The notes: generated by a model from the letters alone, not told the origin. A stretch of 31,840 nt of DNA from JBCDJG01 sp038748065 (GCA_038748065.1 JBCDJG010000057.1:1-31840); one strand, 5' to 3'. Positions 1 through 8,058 are shown, counted from the stretch's first letter. Made by a program: numbers and translations.

Positions 1-25
1 CCTCGGCCAGCTTGCGCAGGTAGGA

Positions 26-69
26 TGTCTAGATTATATTACATTTATACATGTAAATTTATATTAACA
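26..69 (+). promoter_or_regulatory. Tandem PpsR/CrtJ operators and probable crtE promoter
   Basis: Two exact TGT-N12-ACA palindromes lie at 26-43 and 52-69, separated by 8 bp. This is the arrangement known for CrtJ/PpsR-repressed promoters such as Rhodobacter bchC. The second site contains TATATT at 60-65, a plausible -10. The end of the first site (ATTACA, 38-43) could be a weak -35 at 16 bp. Transcription would then begin near position 72, leaving a leader of about 15 nt with GGAG at 74-77 before the crtE ATG. The sites may also control a divergent gene to the left of the window, but none can be seen in the first 25 bases. Confidence 0.82.
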
Positions 70-86
70 CATGCGGAGTAAGGGCG

Positions 87-971
87 ATGGATAAAAGTCT
101 GTTGGAATGCGAACAAGAACTGCAGCGCACCATTGCTATCGCGGGCGGCCGAGGCTGTCCGCCACAGCTGGCCAGCGCCCTGGAATACGCGGTATTCCCG
201 GCGGGGGCGCGCGTGCGTCCGCAGTTGTGCCTGGCCGTCGCCGCTGCTATCGGCGGTGACGCTGCTTCGCGCGGTCTGGCGATGGCCGCCGCCACGGCCA
301 TCGAGCTGCTGCACTGCGCGTCGCTCGTGCACGACGATTTGCCCTGCTTTGATGACGCCACCCACCGCCGTGGCAAACCCACGGTTCATGCAGCCTATGG
401 CGAACGCATCGCGCTTCTAACAGGCGATGCGCTGATCGTGACTGCTTTTCAGTCACTCGGGCGGGCGGTTGGCACCGCCGGCCAGCCCGAGCGCATGGCG
501 CTGGTGCTCGCGCTGGTTGCACGCGGCGTAGGCGCCCCTGAAGGTATCGCAGCTGGCCAGGCCTGGGAGTGCGAGCCCCGCGTTGATGTGTCGCGTTATC
601 ACCGGGCAAAAACGGGTGCGTTATTCATCGCTGCCACCGCAGCCGGCGCCGCGGCTGCCGGCGTTGATCCAGAACCCTGGGAGGTGCTGGGCGCCAGCAT
701 CGGTGAGGCCTATCAGGTTGCCGATGACATTCAGGATGCGACCGCGGATGAAGCGACCCTCGGCAAGCCAACAGGCAGGGACGCAGCACTCAACCGGCCG
801 AATGCGGTAGCGGAACTGGGCCTTGAGGGCGCGGTGGGACGCCTGAGGCAACTTCTGGAGGGTGGCATCGACACCATCCCGGAATGTCCCGGCCGGGAAA
901 AACTGCAGGAGCTGGTGCGCCTGCAGTCGAGCCGCTTCATGCCACACTGCGCTGGTCGAGACGCTGCCTGA
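87..971 (+). CDS. crtE: Geranylgeranyl diphosphate synthase (CrtE)
   Basis: This cytoplasmic polyprenyl synthase condenses isopentenyl diphosphate with allylic diphosphates to make the C20 precursor of both carotenoids and the bacteriochlorophyll tail. The 294-residue protein has the first aspartate-rich motif DDLPCFDD near residue 75, followed by RRGKPT. The second motif, DDIQD, lies near residue 215 and is followed by LGKPTGRD. Both Mg-diphosphate binding sites are therefore intact, and the length is normal for the family. The ATG at 87 has GGAG nine bases upstream; an ATG at 71 reads into a stop after seven codons. crtF follows within about 10 nt. Product length (GGPP rather than FPP) is inferred from the crtE-crtF-bchC neighbourhood, not from the sequence alone. 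Confidence 0.93.
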   Translation: MDKSLLECEQELQRTIAIAGGRGCPPQLASALEYAVFPAGARVRPQLCLAVAAAIGGDAASRGLAMAAATAIELLHCASLVHDDLPCFDDATHRRGKPTVHAAYGERIALLTGDALIVTAFQSLGRAVGTAGQPERMALVLALVARGVGAPEGIAAGQAWECEPRVDVSRYHRAKTGALFIAATAAGAAAAGVDPEPWEVLGASIGEAYQVADDIQDATADEATLGKPTGRDAALNRPNAVAELGLEGAVGRLRQLLEGGIDTIPECPGREKLQELVRLQSSRFMPHCAGRDAA

Positions 972-979
972 CCAGCACC

Positions 980-2137
980 GTGCTTGACTCCACGGCAGTG
1001 GGCCCTGACAGCAGAGGCAGCCCCAAGCCCGGCGGCTGGCGCGAGGCCCTGTACCGAAGGCGGGACCGGCTCCTCAGCGACCCTGAATTCCAGCGGCGCC
1101 TCGCACGCATTCCACTTATCCGCCGGCTGGCTCGGAAACCCGCGCTGCGCCTGCATGCCATTACCTCTGGCTTCGTTTATTCCCAGGTGCTATTCGCCGG
1201 CTTCCGACTTGGCCTGTTCGAGCTGCTTCAGCAGGGCCCGATGAGCAGCCCAGACATTGCCGCGAAGATAGGTTTACCCGTGGATGGCACAGAACGCTTG
1301 CTCAAGGCTCTGACCGGAATCGGTCTGCTGCAGCGCCGCAACGGCGACCAATTTGGTCTCGGCGAACTTGGCGCTGCGACGCTGGGCAATCCGGGCATCG
1401 CCGCAATGGTAGAGCATCACCAGGAGCTCTACGCCGACCTGCTGGACCCGGTAAATCTGCTGCAGGCACGCAATGCCACGCGCCTGTCGGCATTCTGGAC
1501 CTATGCTCGCGAAGAGCAGCACTTATCCAGCAACGGCGCAGCGGAGGCCCGGTACAGCCAGCTGATGTCAGTTTCCCAGGGCTTCGTGGCCGAGCACATC
1601 CTGACGACCTATTCACTCAAGCGCCATCGTCGCCTGCTCGACGTGGCTGGCGGTGACGGCAGCTTTCTCACCGAGGCCCTGTCACGCTGGCCACACCTCG
1701 AGGGCAGCGTATTCGACCTGCCGCCTGTAGCGAAACTCGCCGAGCAACGCCTCGCTGACGCCGGGCTGGCTTTCCGCGCGCGCGCGTTCCCGGGCAACAT
1801 GCTGGCGGACCCTCTGCCTCAGGGTGCGGACGTGATAAGCCTCGTACGCGTCCTCCACGACCACGATGACGAGGCCGTCATGACCCTGCTTCGGGCTGCT
1901 CATGCTGCTCTGGCAGACGGTGGCAGGCTGCTTATTGCCGAACCTTTGGCGGGCACACGGGGTGCCGAGGCCATCGGCGACACCTACTTCGGCATCTATT
2001 TATGGGCCATGGGCAGCGGCGAACCACGCAGCGCCGAGAGACTCTCGTCCATGCTGCAGGCCGCGGGCTTCAGCCGCTGCCGAGAGCTGACCACCGCGAT
2101 GCCCATGCTGGTGCGGGTCCTTATTGCAGATCAATGA
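980..2137 (+). CDS. crtF: Demethylspheroidene O-methyltransferase (CrtF)
   Basis: CrtF is a SAM-dependent methyltransferase that methylates the C-1 hydroxyl of hydroxylated carotenoids in the spheroidene/spirilloxanthin pathway. The N-terminal half has a winged-helix dimerisation fold (SGFVYSQVLFAGFRLGLFEL, then a helix-turn-helix-like stretch). The SAM motif is LLDVAGGDGSFL, near residue 220 from the chosen start, followed by the acidic VFDLPPVAKLAEQRL stretch. The open frame extends back to an ATG at 884 inside crtE. I prefer the in-frame GTG at 980, nine nt after the crtE stop, because it gives 385 residues, close to characterised CrtF proteins; a GTG at 998 is another option. No Shine-Dalgarno sequence decides between them. 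Its presence implies methoxylated carotenoids, whose other enzymes are outside the window. Confidence 0.88.
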   Translation: MLDSTAVGPDSRGSPKPGGWREALYRRRDRLLSDPEFQRRLARIPLIRRLARKPALRLHAITSGFVYSQVLFAGFRLGLFELLQQGPMSSPDIAAKIGLPVDGTERLLKALTGIGLLQRRNGDQFGLGELGAATLGNPGIAAMVEHHQELYADLLDPVNLLQARNATRLSAFWTYAREEQHLSSNGAAEARYSQLMSVSQGFVAEHILTTYSLKRHRRLLDVAGGDGSFLTEALSRWPHLEGSVFDLPPVAKLAEQRLADAGLAFRARAFPGNMLADPLPQGADVISLVRVLHDHDDEAVMTLLRAAHAALADGGRLLIAEPLAGTRGAEAIGDTYFGIYLWAMGSGEPRSAERLSSMLQAAGFSRCRELTTAMPMLVRVLIADQ

Positions 2138-2140
2138 CAG

Positions 2141-2184
2141 TGTAATTTTAGATTGACAATATATAATGTAATTATAAACTGACA
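2141..2184 (+). promoter_or_regulatory. Tandem PpsR/CrtJ operators and bchC promoter
   Basis: Two exact TGT-N12-ACA sites lie at 2141-2158 and 2167-2184 with 8 bp between them, the spacing described for cooperative CrtJ binding at Rhodobacter bchC. The right end of the first site is a perfect sigma-70 -35 box, TTGACA (2153-2158). A weaker -10 (TAAACT, 2175-2180, spacer 16; or TATAAA, 2173-2178, spacer 14) lies inside the second site. Bound repressor would cover both core elements. The predicted leader of about 80 nt contains a small stem, CGGGC (2208-2212) with GCCCG (2233-2237), and an inner TCCC/GGGA pairing. Confidence 0.87.
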
Positions 2185-2267
2185 CTTACGCGGTAAATAG
2201 ATTAGATCGGGCTCCCCATCCCAGGGAGTAAGGCCCGTGGAGGGCAGCGACAGCCTGTTGATATGAC

Positions 2268-3212
2268 ATGAGTAGTGCACCCATCGCAGTGGTTTTCGAG
2301 CAGCCGGGGCAGATGAATCTGCGCCCGGTCGGGCTGCCATTGCCCGAGGCCGGAGACTGCGTTGTCGAGGTTGAATGGACCGGCATCAGCACCGGCACGG
2401 AGCGTCTGCTCTGGGATGGACGCATGCCGCCATTCCCAGGGCTTGGGTACCCCCTCGTGCCGGGCTACGAATGTGTTGGCCGGATTCAGAGCCGCAGCGG
2501 AGAGGCAGGCCCCGAACCAGGCACCCGGGTTTTCGTGCCCGGCTCCCGCGGCTTCACTGACGTCAGAGGCCTGTTCGGCGGCGCCGCTGCACAGTTGGTT
2601 GTCCCCGGTGAGCGGCTGGTGTCACTGGCGGACAGCGCCGGCGAGGAATCCGTGCTATTGGCCCTGGCTGCGACGGCCCATCACGCCGCCAAGCGCGCTG
2701 GCGACGCGCTGCCCCAGCTGATCATTGGCCACGGCGTGCTGGGACGACTGCTAGCAAGGTTGGTAATAGCCCTTGGCGGTGAAGCACCAACCGTCTGGGA
2801 AACCAGCGCTGCCAGGCGCAGCGGTGCCAGCCATTACCCGGTCATAGACCCCAGTGACGATACGCGCAGCGATTACCGGAGCATCTGTGACGTCAGCGGC
2901 GACGCCAACCTTCTCGACACCCTCATCGGCCGCCTCGGACCGGGTGGCCAACTGCTTCTGGCCGGTTTTTACCACGAACCACTGCACTTCCAGTTCGCGC
3001 CTGCTTTCAGCCGCGAGATTGATATCCGGGTCGCCGCCGAATGGCAGCCTGCCGATATGGAAGCGGCAGCAGCACTGGTGGCCAGTGGTGACCTGTCCCT
3101 AGCAGGCCTGATCAGTCATAGACAGCCTGCTACGCATGCCGAATCAGCCTACCGTACTGCTTTCGGTGACCCCGACTGCATCAAGATGATCCTGGATTGG
3201 AGAGACCAATGA
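2268..3212 (+). CDS. bchC: Bacteriochlorophyllide a dehydrogenase (BchC)
   Basis: BchC oxidises the C-3 hydroxyethyl group of 3-hydroxyethyl-bacteriochlorophyllide a to the acetyl group, the last ring modification before tail attachment. The 314-residue protein is a medium-chain dehydrogenase/reductase-like enzyme. The N-terminal GroES-like part contains WTGISTGTERLLWDGRMP and GYPLVPGYECVG, both typical of BchC. The nucleotide-binding half has a short glycine motif, IIGHGVLGRLLARL, near residue 150. The gene follows the operator pair at 2141-2184 and its stop overlaps the bchX start (ATGA), so it is the first gene of a bchCXYZ unit. The ATG at 2268 has no convincing Shine-Dalgarno sequence, but the N-terminus fits the family. 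Confidence 0.94.
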   Translation: MSSAPIAVVFEQPGQMNLRPVGLPLPEAGDCVVEVEWTGISTGTERLLWDGRMPPFPGLGYPLVPGYECVGRIQSRSGEAGPEPGTRVFVPGSRGFTDVRGLFGGAAAQLVVPGERLVSLADSAGEESVLLALAATAHHAAKRAGDALPQLIIGHGVLGRLLARLVIALGGEAPTVWETSAARRSGASHYPVIDPSDDTRSDYRSICDVSGDANLLDTLIGRLGPGGQLLLAGFYHEPLHFQFAPAFSREIDIRVAAEWQPADMEAAAALVASGDLSLAGLISHRQPATHAESAYRTAFGDPDCIKMILDWRDQ

Positions 3213-4201
3213 CCCCCATTTCCCCTGTTGTCAGCATTGACCCGAATCAGCTCGACGACCAATCCGACATCCTCGCGAGCAGTCAGGAGCCGGCGCCGAA
3301 AACCCAGATTATTGCCATCTACGGCAAGGGCGGCATCGGCAAGAGCTTCACCCTGGCCAACCTGTCTTACATGATGGCCCAGCAAGGCAAGAAGGTACTG
3401 CTGATCGGCTGTGACCCGAAGAGTGATACCACCTCGCTGCTGTTTGGCGGCAAGGCCTGCCCCACCATTATTGAAACCTCTTCCAAACGCAAAGCCGCGG
3501 GTGAACAGACCCGTATCGAGGACGTCTGCTTCAAGCGCGATGGCGTCTTCGCAATGGAGCTGGGCGGCCCCGAAGTCGGCCGTGGCTGCGGCGGACGCGG
3601 CATCATTCATGGTTTTGAGACCCTGGAAAAGCTGGGTTTCCATGATTGGGATTTCGACTATGTCCTGCTCGACTTCCTTGGCGATGTCGTCTGCGGCGGT
3701 TTTGGCCTACCCATCGCCCGGGACATGTGCCAGAAGGTCATCGTGGTGGCCTCTAATGACCTGCAATCGCTGTATGTTGCGAACAACGTTTGTTCCGCCG
3801 TTGAGTACTTCCGCAAACTTGGCGGTAACGTCGGTGTAGCCGGGATGGTAGTGAACAAAGACGACGACACCGGCGAAGCGCAGGCTTTCTGCGACGCAGC
3901 GGATATACCTATTCTGGCCGCGATCCCCGCACACGAGGAGATTCGGCGCAAAAGCGCGAGCTACGAGATCATCGGCCACCCCGATGGCACATGGGGGCCA
4001 CTGTTTGCCGAACTTGCGAGCAACGTAGCCGAGGCGCCGCCCCACCGGCCACAGCCGCTGTCACAGGACGACCTGCTCGGCCTTTTCTCCGGTGACCAGG
4101 TGGGTCGTGAGGTCGTGCTGGAACCGGCAACGCTTGAGGACCTGTGCGACGCCTCCACGCTGAACAAGCCCTCGTTAGAGGTCGTTTATGACCAAGCCTG
4201 A
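3209..4201 (+). CDS. bchX: Chlorophyllide a reductase iron protein (BchX)
   Basis: BchX is the ATP-dependent reductase component of chlorophyllide oxidoreductase (COR). It passes electrons from a [4Fe-4S] cluster to the BchYZ catalytic component, which reduces ring B of chlorophyllide a. The NifH-like fold is clear: P-loop YGKGGIGKS at residues 38-46, switch motif GCDPKSD near 67-73, and the two cluster cysteines in GRGCGGRG (Cys127) and LGDVVCGGF (Cys162) that form the inter-subunit cluster. ATG 3209 overlaps the bchC stop (ATGA) and has GGAG at 3199-3202; a TTG at 3197 is in frame but less likely. This gives 330 residues, normal for BchX. Confidence 0.95.
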   Translation: MTPISPVVSIDPNQLDDQSDILASSQEPAPKTQIIAIYGKGGIGKSFTLANLSYMMAQQGKKVLLIGCDPKSDTTSLLFGGKACPTIIETSSKRKAAGEQTRIEDVCFKRDGVFAMELGGPEVGRGCGGRGIIHGFETLEKLGFHDWDFDYVLLDFLGDVVCGGFGLPIARDMCQKVIVVASNDLQSLYVANNVCSAVEYFRKLGGNVGVAGMVVNKDDDTGEAQAFCDAADIPILAAIPAHEEIRRKSASYEIIGHPDGTWGPLFAELASNVAEAPPHRPQPLSQDDLLGLFSGDQVGREVVLEPATLEDLCDASTLNKPSLEVVYDQA

Positions 4202-5711
4202 GAATCCAGTCAACGGCGCCACCGAGCCGGAGCTCGTTCCACTCACCGACGTGGGTGAGCCAAGCGATGGTCAAGGCTGCCATGCCGGTGCCGGCAAAAT
4301 GGCTGAGGCCGCCGCTGCTGCAGGCAAGCAGGCGGTGCTTGAGCAATACGCCAAGGACTATCCGACAGGGCCACATGACCAACCGCAAAGCATGTGTCCA
4401 GCCTTCGGCTCGCTGCGTGTTGGGCTTCGCATGCAGCGCACGGCAACTGTTCTGAGTGGCTCGGCCTGCTGCGTCTACGGCCTTACCTTTACGTCGCACT
4501 TTTACGGAGCGCGGCGCACCGTGGGCTACGTGCCCTTCGACTCAGAAACACTGGTTACTGGAAAGCTGTTTGAGGATATTCGCGAGGCCGTTGAGCAACT
4601 GGCGGACCCAGCCGATTACGATGCGGTTGTCATCATTAACCTGTGCGTACCCACCGCTTCTGGTGTGCCTCTGGACCTATTGCCGCGCGAGATTAACGGC
4701 GTGCGCATTGTCGGCATTGATGTTCCAGGCTTTGGTGTCCCGACCCATGCCGAGGCGAAAGATGTACTGGCAGGCGCCATGCTGCGCTATGCCCGACAAG
4801 AGGTACAGTCTGGCCCCGTGGCCCGCCCCGGGTCCTTGGCGCAACGCGAGGGCAAACCCGCTGTTGCACTGGCTGGGGAGATTTTCCCGGTCGATGCGAT
4901 AACGATCAACCGCCTGCTGGAGCCTCTGGGCCTGGCCGCGGGCCCAGCCGTCCCGACCAGGGAATGGCGCGAACTCTACGCGGCGCTCGACTGCCAGCTC
5001 CTGGCCATGCTCCACCCCTTCTACGTGGCCAGCCACCGCGAATTTGCTGCAGCCGGCAGACAGGCCGTTGGATCAGCGCCCGTAGGCTACGAAGGTACCG
5101 CGCAATGGCTGGAGCAGGTGGCACAGGCCATGAATGTTTCCAATACAGCACTGGATGCGGCGAAGCAGGCGATCCTGCCGGCCCTTAAGGGCGCGATCGC
5201 CGGCTCCCCGATTAAATCCCGGATGACACTATCGGGCTATGAAGGCTCCGAGTTGATCGTTGCACGTCTGCTGGTCGAATGCGGCGCCGACTTGCGTTAT
5301 GTCGGCACGGCCTGCCCTAAAACCCCCTGGTCCGCCGCGGACTGCGAGTGGCTGGAACAGCACGGGGTCGAGGTACGCTTCAGGGCCACGCTGGAAACCG
5401 ATCTATCGGCCATAGAGGCCTTCAAGCCCGAACTGGCTATCGGTACCACGCCCGTTGTTCAGAAGGCCAAAGAACTCGCCATTCCGGCTATGTATTTCAC
5501 TAACCTGATTTCTGCGCGCCCCTTGATGGGTCCGATGGGTGCAGGCTCCCTTGCCCAGGTCATCAACACAGCCGTAGGCAACCAACACCGCTTCGCTGCC
5601 ATGGAAGCATTTTTTAAGGGTGTTGGCGAAGGTGCCAGCGCGGGCATCTGGACGCCCGAACTGGCCCATAAAGCTGGATTCGACCAGACCGCAGCGGAGG
5701 CAAGCGCCTGA
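4188..5711 (+). CDS. bchY: Chlorophyllide a reductase subunit Y (BchY)
   Basis: BchY is the NifD/BchN-like subunit of the COR catalytic heterotetramer, which takes electrons from BchX to reduce the C7-C8 double bond of chlorophyllide a. The 507-residue protein carries the expected cluster cysteines in three segments: SMCPAFGS (Cys70), GSACCVYG (Cys94/95) and NLCVPTAS (Cys153). It starts with an ATG 14 nt inside the end of bchX, and its stop shares a base with the bchZ start (TGATG), so the COR subunits are translationally coupled. The N-terminal 60 residues are low in similarity-type motifs and Ala-rich, as is common in BchY. Confidence 0.95.
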   Translation: MTKPENPVNGATEPELVPLTDVGEPSDGQGCHAGAGKMAEAAAAAGKQAVLEQYAKDYPTGPHDQPQSMCPAFGSLRVGLRMQRTATVLSGSACCVYGLTFTSHFYGARRTVGYVPFDSETLVTGKLFEDIREAVEQLADPADYDAVVIINLCVPTASGVPLDLLPREINGVRIVGIDVPGFGVPTHAEAKDVLAGAMLRYARQEVQSGPVARPGSLAQREGKPAVALAGEIFPVDAITINRLLEPLGLAAGPAVPTREWRELYAALDCQLLAMLHPFYVASHREFAAAGRQAVGSAPVGYEGTAQWLEQVAQAMNVSNTALDAAKQAILPALKGAIAGSPIKSRMTLSGYEGSELIVARLLVECGADLRYVGTACPKTPWSAADCEWLEQHGVEVRFRATLETDLSAIEAFKPELAIGTTPVVQKAKELAIPAMYFTNLISARPLMGPMGAGSLAQVINTAVGNQHRFAAMEAFFKGVGEGASAGIWTPELAHKAGFDQTAAEASA

Positions 5712-7171
5712 TGTTAGTGCTAGATCATGATCGCGCCGGTGGCTACTGGGGCTCTGTCTATATGTTCACGGCGGTCAAGGGTTTGCAGGTGGTCATCGAC
5801 GGTCCGGTGGGCTGCGAGAATCTCCCTGTGACTTCCGTGCTGCATTACACAGACGCCCTGCCCCCGCATGAGCTGCCCATTGTTGTCACGGGACTGGCCG
5901 AGGAGGAGCTTGGCCAGCATGGCACGGAAGGTGCACTAAGGCGCGCCCACCAGACCCTGGACCCCAAGAAGCCGAGCGTGGTAGTGACCGGCTCCATAGC
6001 GGAAATGATCGGTGGCGGCGTTACACCGGAGGGTACCGGCATCAAGCGCTTTCTGCCGCGCACGATCGACGAAGACCAGTGGCAGAGCGCGGATCGCGCG
6101 CTAGTCTGGCTGTGGGAAGAGTACGGCCAGAAGAAAAAACGTCGCAAGTCAGGTGGCGACAAGCCAGAGGGTAAACGCGTACCGCGCGTTAACATCATCG
6201 GCCCGGCCTATGGCTACTTCAACACCTGGTCCGATCTGGCGGAGGTCAGGCGCCTGGTAGAAGGCATGGGTGCTGAGGTCAACCTGGTGTTCCCGCTCGG
6301 CTGTCCCCTCGAAGACATCCCACGACTCGCGGATGCAGATGCCAATATCTGCATGTACCGTGAATTCGGACGCAAGCTTTGCGAAGCATTGGACAAGCCC
6401 TATCTGCAGGCACCGATCGGCCTGCACAGCACGACCCACTTCCTCGAGGCACTTGGTGAGATTCTGGACCTTGATCCCACGGCCTTTATCGAGCGCGAAA
6501 AACACACCACGATCAAGCCGATTTGGGATTTATGGCGTTCCGTTACCCAGGACTTCCTGGGCACGGCCAGCTTTGGCATCTCTGCGAGCGAAACTTACGC
6601 CCGGGGCGTCCGTCACTTCCTCGAGGACGAACTGGGGCTGCCCTGTGCATTCAATTTTGCGCGCAGCGCAGGGGATAAGACGGATAACGAGGCCGTGCGC
6701 GCCGCGATTAAGGAGAAGGCTCCACTGATTGTTTTCGGCAGCTACAACGAACGCATGTACCTGGCCGAGAGCGCATCAAAGAGCATCTACATACCGGCAT
6801 CGCTCCCCGGGACCATAATACGCCGTCACACGGGTACGCCTTTCATGGGCTACGCCGGTGCGTGCTATCTGCTGCAGGAGGTTTGCAATGCGCTGTTTGA
6901 TGCGCTCTTCAACATCCTGCCTCTCGGCACCGAAATGGATAAGGCAGCCGCCACACCGGCGCGTATCGATCCGGCACTGGCCTGGGAAGATGAGGCGGAG
7001 GCTGCTCTCGAAACGCTGGTCGCCAGGGAACCGATCCTGGTACGTATTTCCGCAGCCAAACACCTGCGTGATGCCGCTGAGCGGGCGGCCCGCGGGACCG
7101 GTGCAGAACTGGTCGCCATGGCGCACTTGCGCCAGGCCAGCCAGGAAATGAGCGCGGGGAGCGCCCGATGA
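5711..7171 (+). CDS. bchZ: Chlorophyllide a reductase subunit Z (BchZ)
   Basis: BchZ is the second, NifK/BchB-like catalytic subunit of COR and pairs with BchY to bind chlorophyllide and the shared [4Fe-4S] cluster. The 486-residue protein begins MLVLDHDRAGGYWGSVYMFT and has the conserved DGPVGCENLPVTSVLHY segment containing Cys35. A later NIIGPAYGYFNTWSDL block (near residue 160) and a C-terminal domain complete the family pattern. A Lys/Arg-rich insertion (KKKRRKSGGDK, near residue 140) precedes that block. The start overlaps the bchY stop, and its own TGA overlaps the ATG of the small pufQ-like gene, which continues the chain of coupled starts. Confidence 0.95.
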   Translation: MLVLDHDRAGGYWGSVYMFTAVKGLQVVIDGPVGCENLPVTSVLHYTDALPPHELPIVVTGLAEEELGQHGTEGALRRAHQTLDPKKPSVVVTGSIAEMIGGGVTPEGTGIKRFLPRTIDEDQWQSADRALVWLWEEYGQKKKRRKSGGDKPEGKRVPRVNIIGPAYGYFNTWSDLAEVRRLVEGMGAEVNLVFPLGCPLEDIPRLADADANICMYREFGRKLCEALDKPYLQAPIGLHSTTHFLEALGEILDLDPTAFIEREKHTTIKPIWDLWRSVTQDFLGTASFGISASETYARGVRHFLEDELGLPCAFNFARSAGDKTDNEAVRAAIKEKAPLIVFGSYNERMYLAESASKSIYIPASLPGTIIRRHTGTPFMGYAGACYLLQEVCNALFDALFNILPLGTEMDKAAATPARIDPALAWEDEAEAALETLVAREPILVRISAAKHLRDAAERAARGTGAELVAMAHLRQASQEMSAGSAR

Positions 7172-7434
7172 GAGTTTTGCAAACGGGGTATGACAGCCCC
7201 GCCACGGGGGAGTGTTCAGCCATGCTGAATAACACCGGTAAGAGCAAACTCGCCAGTAAACGCAGGAGTGAAAACCACGAGGTCAGGTTACTCGTTGTCA
7301 TTCTCTTCCCCTGCTTTTTTCTGGTGGAAACATGCAAGCGGCTTCTTCATGTCGGCGAACGCCGGCAGAACAGCTGCTTTGAAGAGGCCAAGCGATCGAC
7401 CTATAGCGTCATCCCTTACACGATGATGCAGTAA
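7168..7434 (+). CDS. Small membrane protein in the pufQ position (PufQ-like)
   Basis: The gene encodes 88 residues between bchZ and pufB, exactly where pufQ lies in many purple bacteria. Its layout is that of PufQ: a basic N-terminal region, one hydrophobic segment (VRLLVVILFPCFFLV), a basic GERR stretch after it, and a short polar C-terminus (FEEAKRSTYSVIPYTMM). PufQ is needed for normal bacteriochlorophyll levels and complex formation; its mechanism is unclear. Primary similarity is too weak for me to assign the gene firmly. ATG 7168 overlaps the bchZ stop (ATGA). The internal ATG at 7222, with GGGGGAG nine nt upstream, would give a 70-residue protein nearer to PufQ length. Confidence 0.62.
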   Translation: MRVLQTGYDSPATGECSAMLNNTGKSKLASKRRSENHEVRLLVVILFPCFFLVETCKRLLHVGERRQNSCFEEAKRSTYSVIPYTMMQ

Positions 7435-7613
7435 GTCAGGTCAAGGCCTCGCAAGATCTTTAAACCGGAGCAGGTGTAACACATCGCGCTGCGGCTTGAA
7501 GAGGCGGATACGGCAACACTTCGGTGCTGGCGTGGTCTGCTGGGAGCCGTTCGCAAAGTGGCTTTAGCCACGCGGCGAGCGGTGTTGTGTGACGTTCACA
7601 ATGGAGGTAACTC
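7435..7613 (+). other. Structured pufQ-pufB intercistronic leader
   Basis: These 179 bases hold no convincing gene. By eye they can fold: CAACAC (7514-7519) can pair with GTGTTG (7582-7587), enclosing a GTGGC-TTTA-GCCAC hairpin (7558-7571). TGTGA-CGT-TCACA (7588-7600) is a further inverted repeat just ahead of the pufB ribosome binding site GGAGG (7603-7607). Intercistronic puf regions in Rhodobacter take part in mRNA processing and differential stability. A similar role here is inference, and no folding energy was computed. Confidence 0.4.
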
Positions 7614-7754
7614 ATGAGTGAAGAAAGCCCTTCGGGTCTCACTAGCGATCAAGCCAAGGAGTTCCACAGCGCTTACATGCAAGGATTCCTGGGCTTTACC
7701 GCTGTCGCGGTAGTGGCTCACATCCTCGTTTGGTTGTGGCGACCCTGGTTCTGA
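7614..7754 (+). CDS. pufB: Light-harvesting 1 beta polypeptide (PufB)
   Basis: This 46-residue antenna apoprotein spans the membrane once and binds bacteriochlorophyll a and carotenoid in the LH1 ring. It has the beta-chain signature: a polar N-terminus, EFHSAYMQGF with His18, a hydrophobic helix with the BChl-ligating His36 (VVAHILVW), and the LH1-type C-terminal LWRPWF. The ATG at 7614 is preceded by GGAGG at 7603-7607. pufA follows after 73 nt. Between them CCGG-TTCG-CCGG (7786-7797) could form a small hairpin. Confidence 0.95.
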   Translation: MSEESPSGLTSDQAKEFHSAYMQGFLGFTAVAVVAHILVWLWRPWF

Positions 7755-7827
7755 CGCCAGTCAGTCCCTTTAACCATGTGCCTAACCGGTTCGCCGGGGA
7801 GTGCACCTAACTATACGGAGATATCCT

Positions 7828-8019
7828 ATGTATAGACTTTGGCTGTTCTTCGATCCGAGGAGGCTGATGGTAGCGAACGCGATCTTCTTGTTCACGTTAG
7901 CTATTTTCATCCACTTTATCCTGCTGAGTACTGCAAAGTACAACTGGATCGAAGGTGCTATGGGCGGTGACAGCATGGCCGCCGTGCACCAGGAAGCACT
8001 ACCGCCGGGACGCAGTTAG
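7828..8019 (+). CDS. pufA: Light-harvesting 1 alpha polypeptide (PufA)
   Basis: This 63-residue partner of PufB forms the alpha/beta heterodimer of the LH1 antenna. Typical elements are the N-terminal MYRLWLFFDPRR, the transmembrane helix with BChl-ligating His29 (IFIHFILLST), and the following AKYNW. The C-terminal tail (GGDSMAAVHQEALPPGRS) is soluble. ATG 7828 has CGGAG at 7816-7820; an upstream in-frame GTG (7801) lacks support. Unusually, no pufL or pufM follows: a terminator and then idi come next, so the reaction-centre L, M and cytochrome genes must be elsewhere if this organism is phototrophic. Confidence 0.95.
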   Translation: MYRLWLFFDPRRLMVANAIFLFTLAIFIHFILLSTAKYNWIEGAMGGDSMAAVHQEALPPGRS

Positions 8020-8032
8020 CACCCCGGACTCC

Positions 8033-8058
8033 ATGCCCCTTCGGGGGCATTTTTTATT
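8033..8058 (+). terminator. Rho-independent terminator after pufA
   Basis: The inverted repeat ATGCCCC (8033-8039) and GGGGCAT (8044-8050) flanks a TTCG tetraloop and is followed by TTTTTATTTA. A stable GC stem with a UUCG loop and T-tract is a textbook intrinsic terminator. It lies 13 nt after the pufA stop and ends the crtEF-bchCXYZ-pufBA transcription unit before idi. Confidence 0.9.

Noticed and set aside
1..25. Possible end of an upstream gene (a plus-strand frame ending in TAG at 21-23)
   Set aside because: Only six codons are visible, too few to support a gene on either strand.
884..979. Upstream extension of crtF to ATG 884
   Set aside because: It lies wholly inside the end of crtE, gives a protein longer than known CrtF, and its residues show no family pattern.
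7583..7600. Exact TGT-N12-ACA match just before the pufB ribosome site
   Set aside because: It is single, has no partner at 8 bp on either side, its inner sequence is not AT-rich, and no promoter surrounds it. A lone match is expected by chance several times in 32 kb.
7786..7797. CCGG-TTCG-CCGG hairpin between pufB and pufA
   Set aside because: A 4-bp stem without a T-tract is too short to call a terminator; noted only in the pufB entry.
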